The notes under the pieces are model-generated. The model saw nothing but the letters and a program-made list of their open reading frames with translations. It was not told the origin of the DNA and ran no database searches. The translations under genes and the position numbers were made by a program. This document shows positions 1 to 6,670 of a DNA stretch of 14,137 bases, one piece after another. Where the stretch lies: NCBI GenBank assembly GCA_023258825.1, contig JALQWE010000047.1, positions 1-14,137 of the forward strand. Reading direction: 5' to 3'. The DNA comes from Planctomycetaceae bacterium (lineage in GTDB: Bacteria > Planctomycetota > Planctomycetia > Planctomycetales > Planctomycetaceae). Position 1 is the first letter of the stretch. Each line of letters starts with the position of its first letter.

Positions 1-96
1 GTTAATCGCCTCGGTCGCCAGCTCCGCGATGCCGACACCGTCATTGTGTTTCAACAAACGGGCAAGGCCCTCGCTGCCATGAAACTCTCTGAATAA
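1..96 (+). CDS. C-terminal fragment of an unidentified protein
   Basis: Frame 1 is open from the first base to a TAA at 94-96 and encodes 31 residues ending in AAMKLSE. The residues look protein-like (LGRQLRDADTVIVFQQTGKA, an amphipathic helix followed by a hydrophobic strand), but the fragment is too short to assign to a family. The start lies outside the window. No hairpin with a T-run follows the stop. That this is a real gene end is inferred only from the open frame reaching the window edge and its plausible composition. Confidence 0.45.
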   Translation, partial: VNRLGRQLRDADTVIVFQQTGKALAAMKLSE

Positions 97-580
97 ATCC
101 TCCTGCACTGAATCGCCATCGACTGATGAACCATCCCATCCAACTAAGCCGATGTCAGAGAGGTTCCTGAGTCAACCTGTCCCGCGTCCGCTGCGGTCAC
201 TTGCCTACAGTCTTTGATCACGATTCATTGATGAGCAAGTCGACAGATCGTCGTGTTTTGCGCCAACGCAACGTCGCATCCCGAATTCCCATCGGCAAAT
301 ACCGCAGACAAACACATCCCGGCAATCAGCCAGAAATCGCCGCCGAATTCGACACGACCCTCGTTTCGTCATCTCTGACGGTCGCCCGCGCGTCTTTTGT
401 CTGCACTAACAGGGATGGAAGTAAATCCGTAGGACTCATTCCCAAACTCAGGGTGAGCCTCCTCGGGATTTTCGGGAATGCAATCGCGACCGGGCCTGGA
501 CAGCAAAGACCCTCAGGTGATCGCTCTGCAAAAGCCTCTAAACACACGCCTAACGAAACGGAACCCGGTGTTGTTGTGAA

Positions 581-639
581 CGGTTCCCGGAATTCAAGTC
601 GCTTTCCCAGTGTCCGTTATGGTCATTTTTCGGGAACCG
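581..639. repeat. Perfect 9-base inverted repeat
   Basis: CGGTTCCCG at 581-589 is the exact reverse complement of CGGGAACCG at 631-639, with 41 bases between. It lies about 100-150 bases upstream of the PEP-CTERM gene. It could be a pair of half-sites for a DNA-looping regulator or the base of an RNA stem in a long leader. No T-run follows, so it is not a terminator. Function is unknown. Confidence 0.4.
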
Positions 640-666
640 GTGCTCGGATTAAAGGGGTTCTACTTC

Positions 667-698
667 TTTGCAGGGATGCAATGGTTTTTTGCAGGGAT
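667..698 (+). repeat. Direct repeat TTTGCAGGGAT, 21-base period
   Basis: TTTGCAGGGAT occurs at 667-677 and again at 688-698, exactly 21 bases apart, which is two turns of B-DNA. The second copy ends 37 bases before the start codon at 736. Same-face direct repeats at this distance are typical of activator or repressor binding sites, so a regulatory role for the PEP-CTERM gene is inferred. No matching known operator is recognised. Confidence 0.4.
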
Positions 699-735
699 TG
701 GTTTGCGGAGCTTTTAACCTGGAGACAGACAGAGA

Positions 736-1785
736 ATGAGACATGTTTTTTCAAGTCACGAGCGCAGGAAATCACTCGCAGGATCGGGCCTCTTCGCGGC
801 TGCGGTCATTGCTGCAGTCAGCATGGTGGCTACCAGTCATGCAGATGTCATCACATTCGGCTCGGGGGCCAATGCGTTCAACATGGAGTTCGTGACGATT
901 GGCAAGCCCGGTAATACCGCAGATACAACCGGCACTCCCAATCCCGCTGGAAGCGTGGCCTACCAGTACGACATTGGCAAGCATGAAGTCAGCGAGGACA
1001 TGATCGACAAATACAATGCCGCTTATGGTACCAGCAACTCGCTGGTGATCACTAAAGACACCCGTGGAACGAATAAACCAGCCACGAGCGTAAGCTGGAA
1101 TGAAGCAGCTAGGTTTGTAAACTGGCTGAATACCAGCACAGGCGGGACGGCAGCCTACAAATTCACAACCAACGGAGTCAATGATAACATTGCCCTCTGG
1201 GATGCGATACTCGACCCACTTGATTACGATTTGTCTAATCCCTATCGCAGCAAACGGACCAAGTACGCTCTGCCCAGCTTCAACGAGTGGTACAAAGCAG
1301 CCTATTACGATCCGAATGCAAATGGTGGTGCCGGGGGCTACTGGAACTACGCCACTGGCAGCGACTCAATCCCTGTTGCGGTTGGAAGCGGAACGACCAG
1401 CGGCACGGCAATTTACAATCAACCCCTGGTGCAAGGTCCAGCGGACACCACGTCGGCTGGTGGCTTGAGTCCCTATGGTGTCATGGGACTTGATGGAAAC
1501 GTTTATGAGTGGGAAGAAAGCTCCCACAACAAAACGAACAGCTCAGCAAGTTTGAATCGGGGCATTCGTGGGACTTACTTCTCCGAAACATTCCTCAATT
1601 CCGCATCAGTCAGATATCAATATGCTCCAACTGTCAACGCCGCCTACGACCTCGGATTCCGGGTTACCATGCTCCCACCGGCCCCAACCCCACCCGCCGC
1701 TGTTCCCGAGCCGACCTCAATGGCGATCTTCGGCATCGGTGCGCTGGGGCTGGCATATCGCGCTCGACGCAGAAACACAGCATAA
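736..1785 (+). CDS. Exported FGE-fold (SUMF1-like) protein with PEP-CTERM sorting signal
   Basis: The 349-residue protein starts with a basic n-region and hydrophobic stretch (about 1-36, ending SHA), which reads as a signal peptide. Residues 48-311 follow the formylglycine-generating-enzyme/SUMF1 pattern: YDIGKHEVS at 78-86, PATSVSWNEAARFVNWL at 115-131, LPSFNEWYKAAYYDP at 179-193, SPYGVMGLDGNVYEWEES at 245-262, and the closing LGFRV. The C-terminus is a PEP-CTERM signal: VPEPTS at 323-328, a transmembrane segment, then RARRR at 342-346. The protein has no cysteine, so it cannot use the paired cysteines of active FGE and is probably a structural or ligand-binding relative. PEP-CTERM proteins are exported, cleaved by an exosortase and usually sent to the envelope or extracellular matrix. 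GGAG at 721-724 lies 11 bases before the ATG. A terminator follows the gene. Confidence 0.88.
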   Translation: MRHVFSSHERRKSLAGSGLFAAAVIAAVSMVATSHADVITFGSGANAFNMEFVTIGKPGNTADTTGTPNPAGSVAYQYDIGKHEVSEDMIDKYNAAYGTSNSLVITKDTRGTNKPATSVSWNEAARFVNWLNTSTGGTAAYKFTTNGVNDNIALWDAILDPLDYDLSNPYRSKRTKYALPSFNEWYKAAYYDPNANGGAGGYWNYATGSDSIPVAVGSGTTSGTAIYNQPLVQGPADTTSAGGLSPYGVMGLDGNVYEWEESSHNKTNSSASLNRGIRGTYFSETFLNSASVRYQYAPTVNAAYDLGFRVTMLPPAPTPPAAVPEPTSMAIFGIGALGLAYRARRRNTA

Positions 1786-1819
1786 CTATTCGCTCCTATA
1801 ATAAATTGAAGTAGAGATC

Positions 1820-1849
1820 AAAACGGGCGATCTTATGGTTGCCCGTTTT
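1820..1849 (+). terminator. Rho-independent terminator of the PEP-CTERM gene
   Basis: AAAACGGGC at 1820-1828 pairs with GCCCGTTTT at 1841-1849. Four further pairs inside (two of them G-U) close on a TTAT loop at 1833-1836, giving a 13-base stem. The stem ends in TTTT and begins 35 bases after the stop codon. The A-run on the 5' side means it could also act on the opposite strand. Confidence 0.85.
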
Positions 1850-2714
1850 CAGGTTCCCCACACCATCGCCTTCGTCAGGTCCGTCGCCCCGGCAAAATCA
1901 CCCTAAGTAACGAACGACAACTCTGCTGGTCGATGCATAATGAGTTGCCAGGCGAACGGCAAATGATGTGACACAGAAATTCCCGTTGGTATTCCGTTTG
2001 TCTGCTCGCCCGCTGCGAGTGGAAAAATCTGGCCAGCCTGAGACACTGCCCCGCCGTAACAGGTACCTGACATTGCTTCACAGGTTGCTCCACAGGTTCG
2101 AGGCACTCCGGCGCAGGCAGCGTTCGGGGTCACTCAACCCGGCATAGATGCGACCAGATATGGGCCCGCCGTCGCTTTTTCCTGAGATCACTCAGACTTC
2201 ACCCACAAGTGGACGCCGCTCCGAAATCACCCGGCAGCCCTGAACCTGAACACCGTAAATTTCATGGCGCTCGCTCCTCCAATCCTGCCAGTCGGGTCAC
2301 CAAACGGCGGAAAACGCACTGATGAGATTCCCGGAATCGAATTCTGTTCGCGACAGGCCACTTCCATGCGACAAATTGGCACCTACGGACAAATGCCGTA
2401 GACTCAGACGAAAGCAGAGACCAATCGTATCGCCTTCCTGTACTTTTCTGAAGACAGCCGGAATCGAAACATGGGTGTCTCAGCAACTGAAGCAACTCCT
2501 GAACGAGCGGCGTCTCTCAGTGGTCGGACTGCGGCAGAATCCTTCCTTGCCGAGGCCCCGGTTGCCTCCGAAAATGTCGTTGAAGAGCATAAGCTGCTGA
2601 ACCCCGATCCAGCGTCAGGCAGGATTTCATTTGATGCTTCTGACACGAGGAATGCCGGTGAAATTGTGCCTTTGGTGACTATCGGAAGCAAGTCGAGGGG
2701 CGATGAATGACTTT

Positions 2715-2746
2715 GTTGGCAAGCCTCCCGGCAAGGCCAACGGGAG
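2715..2746. repeat. Two mutually exclusive hairpins
   Basis: GTTGGC at 2715-2720 can pair with GCCAAC at 2736-2741, while CTCCCG at 2725-2730 can pair with CGGGAG at 2741-2746. The two stems overlap, so only one can form at a time. There is no T-run after either. The arrangement resembles a switch or attenuator leader but may be chance in GC-rich DNA. Confidence 0.25.
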
Positions 2747-2763
2747 ACACTCTTGAAAAAGAT

Positions 2764-2794
2764 TCACGATAGTTGTGCGTCCTGGCTATCGTGA
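2764..2794. repeat. Perfect 9-base dyad upstream of the DUF2306 gene
   Basis: TCACGATAG at 2764-2772 is the reverse complement of CTATCGTGA at 2786-2794, separated by 13 bases. The dyad ends 34 bases before the annotated start of the next gene. No T-run follows, so an operator or leader stem is more likely than a terminator. The function is inferred from position only. Confidence 0.4.
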
Positions 2795-2827
2795 TGCTGA
2801 AATGGCAATCAATCCCCTTCTCCGACT

Positions 2828-3568
2828 ATGTTGTTGCCATCGGCAGATGGTCCGTCCGATCCACCAGAAAACAAGTTTTCCAAAACAGCAATCCTCCTCA
2901 TGCGAGCACTTTTCCTGATTCCGCTTGCTGCGCTTTGCGTGCTTATCGGAGCCTATCCGCTCGCCTATCTGGTGGCCGATGGCAAATTCGGCCTTTTTCA
3001 GCTGAAGAGCGAGGCTGTCGTCAATGATGACTGGTGGCGACTGGCGTTCTACTCGCACATCATCACCGGCGGCGTGGCTCTCTCGGTCGGATGGTCACAG
3101 TTCGTGAATTCGTGGCGACAACACCACCCGGAAATCCACCGAGGTGTTGGGAAAGTGTACGTTTTTATGGCCTGCCTGAGTGGCGTGGCGGGCATTTGCC
3201 TCGCGCCCCGGTCCAGCGCCGGCTGGATTGCTGGCTCAGGTTTCGGCAGTCTCGGGATGTTCTGGCTCTGCGTGACGTTGCAGGCATACATCAGCATCCG
3301 ACAGGGAAAAAGACAGGAGCACACGAGTATGATGGTCTACAGCTTCAGTGCGTGCTGTGCGGCAGTAACGCTGCGATTATGGTTGCCATTTCTGCTGGGT
3401 GTGCTGCGTCTCGATTTTTCCGTTGCCTACCCCATAGTGGCCTGGCTCTGCTGGGTGCCCAATCTGCTCGTCGCATGCGCAATTAACTCCCGATCGTTGA
3501 CGAAGTCGCCTGGGTCTTCTCATGTCCGCCAGTATGAATCATCAACAGAACCGGAAACTCAGTCGTGA
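2828..3568 (+). CDS. DUF2306 family integral membrane protein
   Basis: 246 residues with about six hydrophobic segments (about 20-48, 73-95, 108-126, 133-157, 169-190, 198-218). The family pattern is clear: SHIITGGVALSVGWSQF at 76-92, HRGVGKVYV at 104-112, EHTSMMVYSFSACCAAVTLR at 164-183, and YPIVAWLCWVPNLLVA at 201-216. His77, His104 and His165 fall in the conserved histidine positions. The histidine pattern suggests heme or metal binding, but no function is established. No good Shine-Dalgarno sequence precedes either the ATG at 2828 or the in-frame ATG at 2900 (Met25, just inside the first membrane segment), so the start is uncertain. The C-terminal 25 residues are polar and probably disordered. 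Confidence 0.85.
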   Translation: MLLPSADGPSDPPENKFSKTAILLMRALFLIPLAALCVLIGAYPLAYLVADGKFGLFQLKSEAVVNDDWWRLAFYSHIITGGVALSVGWSQFVNSWRQHHPEIHRGVGKVYVFMACLSGVAGICLAPRSSAGWIAGSGFGSLGMFWLCVTLQAYISIRQGKRQEHTSMMVYSFSACCAAVTLRLWLPFLLGVLRLDFSVAYPIVAWLCWVPNLLVACAINSRSLTKSPGSSHVRQYESSTEPETQS

Positions 3569-4090
3569 GGCGCCGGACGCAGCGTCAAATCACCCCGAAA
3601 ATGGGTGAGGGGCTCTTAATCCCGGTAACATGAAGACAGCAAAGCAAACCGCCGTTCCAGAGCAGTAGCAGATCGTCATGCGGTCAGTCATCGAAAATCT
3701 TCGCCGAAAAGCGGCGCGAGCCCCTGTTTTATCATTTACTCCGTGCTGCCCCGGGTATGATTTCCACAGGGACATACCATGCTGCAATGAAGATGGGTGT
3801 CGCCTTGACTGACACGCAAAGCGACCATGCCGTTTTTCACAGACAATCATCCTGCTACGATTGTCCGCACTCCGTGCAGCCCCAGTGGCTGCCCTACTGT
3901 TAAACAGACTCGCTGATCCAGTTGACCAGTCACTCACCGCGTGTGGTCCGCGATTCTCGACCGACTGCAGTTGTTACTCTCGGCAATTTCTCCTACCGCA
4001 AATCTTCGGTAATCCGATACCCCGTGATTCTGTTGCTGAACACGGTCGCCCTGCCTTCCACTGTGATCTTACAACCTGACAGGTACAACG
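3569..4090. other. Intergenic region between the DUF2306 and DUF2200 genes
   Basis: No supported gene. A weak hairpin after the DUF2306 stop, TCACCC at 3590-3595 with GGGTGA at 3603-3608 (loop CGAAAAT), could end transcription but has no T-run. A second small dyad, GGTATG 3754-3759 with CATACC 3773-3778, is of unknown meaning. A 115-residue open frame on the minus strand (3590-3937) has no recognisable domain and is treated as chance. Confidence 0.45.
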
Positions 4091-4453
4091 ATGAACAAAC
4101 ACCGTATTTACACCACCAGTGTTGCCAGCGTGTACCCCCACTACGTAACGAAGGCCGAGAAAAAGGGACGCACTCGAGCCGAGGTCGATGAAATCATCTG
4201 CTGGTTGACGGGCTACAGCCCCACAGAACTCATCAGCCATCTCGATCAACGAACAGATTTCGAGACATTCTTTGCTACAGCCCCGCAAATGAACCCGCAC
4301 CGCAGCCTGATCAAGGGCGTAATCTGTGGCGTCCGAATTGAAAACATCGAAGAAGTCACGATGCGGGAAATTCGCTATCTCGACAAACTCATTGACGAAC
4401 TGGCCAAAGGCAAGGCCATGAGCAAAATCCTGCGTTCCCCGCCACAGTCGTGA
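4091..4453 (+). CDS. DUF2200 family protein
   Basis: 120 residues, close to the usual length of DUF2200 proteins and matching the family from end to end. Visible landmarks are the N-terminal SVASVYPHYVTKAEKKGR, EVDEIICWLTGYSPTEL, DFETFFATAPQMNPHRSLI, GVICGVRIENIE and the C-terminal REIRYLDKLIDELAKGKAM. The protein is small, soluble and mostly helical, without signal peptide or membrane segment. The biochemical function of DUF2200 is unknown. Only a weak AGG (4080-4082) precedes the ATG, but family alignment supports this start. It appears to be a single-gene unit. Confidence 0.9.
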   Translation: MNKHRIYTTSVASVYPHYVTKAEKKGRTRAEVDEIICWLTGYSPTELISHLDQRTDFETFFATAPQMNPHRSLIKGVICGVRIENIEEVTMREIRYLDKLIDELAKGKAMSKILRSPPQS

Positions 4454-4802
4454 TCAAACGCCCCGACAATTCCCAGCCGTCCGTACCGCATGCCCCACGA
4501 CCGCTGGTTCAGTGGGGATGTGCCGCAGAAACTCGGCGGTCCCGGCCCTGAGACGGCGAAACAGCCGAAACACGCAGAACACTCCCTCCCTGCCGCCAAT
4601 ACTCATGAGTTCTGTGTCTTTCGCAGTAAAACTCTGTGTCACCTGTGCCCTCTGTGATTGAAAAAACGCTTCGCGTGCGCGGCAGTTTCGCCACACCCCT
4701 CGCCCCTGTCATGCACGACCTCCGGCACGCTGGGTTATCAAGGCCCAACCGCAAGTGGTCGCCTGCATGGCTGGAAAGGTGCCTTTTTTCAGGATCACTC
4801 CG
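4454..4802. other. Intergenic region between convergent genes
   Basis: This 349-base gap separates the + strand DUF2200 gene from the minus-strand methyltransferase, so it must hold two convergent gene ends. No strong terminator is visible. A short AAAGGTGCCTTTTTT stretch at 4780-4794 could form only a weak stem. The main structured element is the CTGTG repeat tract at 4612-4658, listed separately. Confidence 0.45.
4612..4658. repeat. Short-period CTGTG(T/C/A) repeat tract
   Basis: CTGTGTC at 4612 and 4634, CTGTGCC at 4643 and CTGTGAT at 4652 give units spaced 22, 9 and 9 bases apart, followed by an A-run at 4661-4666. On the minus strand it reads as CACAGAGGGCACAGG-type text. From memory, similar CACAGAGG...CACAGAG tracts occur between genes in many environmental bacterial genomes. 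Their origin is unclear. No coding potential is seen. Confidence 0.5.
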
Positions 4803-5495
4803 CTACTTCGGATCCACTTCAAAAATCACCATGTAGTTTTCTTTCAGGATTTCACGTACTTCCGTGACCTTTCGGAATCCTGCCTCTGTGATCTCCCGCT
4901 CAAAGACCTCCTGTCCCGCACGCACATGACTCAGCGTCCATTCCGTGCTCTCCCCTTCAATGCGTTTGAAATCCACCACAATCACACGCCCACCAGGCTT
5001 CATCGCTTTCCGAAGTGACGCCATCGTCCTGTTCGGAAATTCAAAATGGTGGTATGTGTCACAGATGAAAGCAACGTCCACAGAATTCGGTGGCAGTTCC
5101 GTTGAGTCGTCCTGACACAGCAGCGTTTCCACATTCCGCAGATTGCGTTCACGACACGTCACTTCAATGTGATCCAGAAACTTCTGAGCAATATCGACGG
5201 CGATCACACGTCCTTCCGGACCGAGGTTTGAGGCGAACAGTCGTGTGAACAGCCCTGTCCCCGCTCCAATATCCGCGACCACATCCGTCGGTTTCAGCGA
5301 AAGCGCTTTCAGAATTGCCTCTCGTTTGGCAAAGACCTCACGGCTTTCAATCTCAAATCGCTCAGTAAACTGCTGCGGATCCGGATCCCGAAAAGAATCG
5401 TTGATGCCCGGTCGCACACTCTTGTCCTGCGCTCCTGCCGACGCCATCTGCACCAACACAGCCAGACACACACAGCAAACAAATCGTCGCGCCAC
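4803..5495 (-). CDS. Probably exported class I SAM-dependent methyltransferase
   Basis: From a GTG at 5495, 230 residues. A GTG nine codons upstream (5522) is also in frame, but the sequence GGGAGAGG lies just before the 5495 GTG at proper spacing, so that start is chosen. It also gives a compact signal peptide: ARRF, then a hydrophobic VCCVCLAVLVQM, then ASAGA and Gln. The Rossmann methyltransferase core is clear: motif I VVADIGAGTG at 72-81, the acidic VIAVD ending at 101, CQDDSTELP around 127-135, VDVAFICDTYHHF at 139-151, and KPGGRVIVVDF at 166-176. The substrate is unknown. An exported SAM-dependent enzyme is odd because SAM is cytoplasmic, although I recall such signal-bearing methyltransferases in planctomycetes. 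It follows the sulfur genes after a 242-base gap and is probably a separate unit. Confidence 0.85.
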   Translation of the reverse strand: MARRFVCCVCLAVLVQMASAGAQDKSVRPGINDSFRDPDPQQFTERFEIESREVFAKREAILKALSLKPTDVVADIGAGTGLFTRLFASNLGPEGRVIAVDIAQKFLDHIEVTCRERNLRNVETLLCQDDSTELPPNSVDVAFICDTYHHFEFPNRTMASLRKAMKPGGRVIVVDFKRIEGESTEWTLSHVRAGQEVFEREITEAGFRKVTEVREILKENYMVIFEVDPK

Positions 5496-5737
5496 GTAAC
5501 CTCTCCCGCTTTCGTAAACCACGTCAAAAGCTCGTTAGTCGGAACTCCAGCGTCACATCCGCTGCCGAAGAAACACCTTCACCCATTTGCCCCGAGTCAA
5601 AGCTCAGACACCACTCACGTATCAAACCAGTTCCCGACGGCTGCCCCATGACCGCACACGCAAAAATCTCAACCAAAAGTCTGCAGCATTCGTCGCACGG
5701 TGCCTTCCAAATCGTGTTTCACTGCCCGCGTTTCCCA

Positions 5738-6583
5738 TCACCCGGACACCATACTGCTTACCAGCACGAACAGCCCCACACCCAGAATAGCAACCGAAAA
5801 CACCTTCTGCAGCAGCGCCGTGGAAAGTCCCTGCCCGATCAGTCGCCCACCCCATAATCCCGTCAATCCACCAGCCACAAACGCCAGCGTCAGTTGCCAC
5901 GGAATCAACTGCCCCGCACTCACCTGCACAAACACCCCGGAAAAGCTGACAATCGCAATCACCATCAGCGACGTCCCAACCGCCCGCAACATGGACATCC
6001 TGCTGAACACCACAAGTGCCGGTACAATCAGAAAGCCACCACCAACCCCGAACATGCCCGACAGAATTCCCGCGAACACTCCGACCAGCAATAACAGTCG
6101 GGCGCAGCGACTGGTCAGTATCAGATTGCCTTCGGTATCGCGCTGACATCCGGGACCATCGCTGCGGTAACTTTGCGGAGCGCTGGCGGGATCTCGGGGA
6201 ATGCACACCTGAGTCCCTTCAGCAGCCCGACGCGCACGCCGCCACATGACACCCGCGATACTCAGCATCAATATGGAAAACAACATCATCAACAGTGACT
6301 CAGGGATTTGTCGGGCCAGCCACCCACCAATTGGCGATCCCACCATCCCCGCCACCGCAAACAGGGCCCCCGTCCTCAGTTCGGCCTCGCCCCGTTTCCA
6401 TTTCTGCAGAAATCCAATCAGTGATGTTATCCCCACAGCAACAAGGGAAATCATTACCGCCTCACGGGGCGAACACCCGAGTCCATAGACCAGCATCGGC
6501 ACAGCAAAAATGGCCCCGCCTCCACCGGTCAGGCCAAGGGAGATGCCGATGATTCCGCCAAAGACAACACCCAGAAAAAGCAT
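5738..6583 (-). CDS. TauE/SafE (TSUP) family sulfite/organosulfonate exporter
   Basis: 281 residues from the ATG at 6583, preceded by GGAAG six bases upstream. A longer frame to 6613 adds ten polar residues without a ribosome site. The protein has the two-fold TSUP repeat: GLTGGGGAIFAVP near 18-29 with SPREAVMISLVAVG at 38-51 in the first half, and GMFGVGGGFLIVPALVV near 176-192 with LRAVGTSL at 199-206 in the second. A polar linker (about 114-160) between the halves carries Cys127, Cys146 and Cys160. TauE/SafE proteins are proposed exporters of sulfite or sulfonates. Here it is the last sulfur gene, 87 bases after the dioxygenase, so removal of sulfite or thiosulfate from the cytoplasm is the inferred role. 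TauE-type permeases also sit in BigR operons. Confidence 0.88.
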   Translation of the reverse strand: MLFLGVVFGGIIGISLGLTGGGGAIFAVPMLVYGLGCSPREAVMISLVAVGITSLIGFLQKWKRGEAELRTGALFAVAGMVGSPIGGWLARQIPESLLMMLFSILMLSIAGVMWRRARRAAEGTQVCIPRDPASAPQSYRSDGPGCQRDTEGNLILTSRCARLLLLVGVFAGILSGMFGVGGGFLIVPALVVFSRMSMLRAVGTSLMVIAIVSFSGVFVQVSAGQLIPWQLTLAFVAGGLTGLWGGRLIGQGLSTALLQKVFSVAILGVGLFVLVSSMVSG

Positions 6584-6670
6584 AACTCTCTTCCGTTCCG
6601 CTTCCCCGAGCACAACAACCGACTTTTCAACGTGTATTCCGAAATCCGTGTCAGGCGGACTCTGGCGGCA

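Larger units (their letters stand above)
97..735. other. Intergenic region with repeats upstream of the PEP-CTERM gene
   Basis: No convincing gene lies in these 640 bases. An open frame from 201 runs on into the next gene in another frame and has a low-complexity, Arg/Cys-rich product, so it is treated as chance. Two structured elements near the 3' end, a 9-base inverted repeat and an 11-base direct repeat, are listed separately. They suggest the last 150 bases regulate the gene at 736. Confidence 0.5.
1850..2827. other. Gene-poor intergenic region
   Basis: Nearly 1 kb with no gene I can support. Short open frames exist on both strands (for example 2471-2710 on +, and 2404-2691 and 1903-2133 on -). 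They overlap each other, lack ribosome sites and match no family I recognise. A decayed gene is possible but not demonstrable by eye. The last 120 bases hold two sets of dyad symmetry, listed separately. Confidence 0.5.

Noticed and set aside
201..914. 237-residue open frame on the + strand
   Set aside because: It overlaps the PEP-CTERM gene in another frame for 180 bases, has Arg/Cys/Ser-rich composition and no recognisable domain or ribosome site.
2404..2710. Overlapping open frames on both strands (2471-2710 on +, 2404-2691 on -)
   Set aside because: Both cover the same bases, neither has a Shine-Dalgarno sequence or family match, and the Ala/Ser-rich text is typical of chance frames. A decayed gene cannot be excluded.
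3034..3486. 150-residue + strand frame inside the DUF2306 gene
   Set aside because: It is an alternate-frame shadow of a well-supported membrane protein.
3590..3937. 115-residue minus-strand frame
   Set aside because: No domain, no ribosome site, and mixed Arg/Ser/Cys composition.
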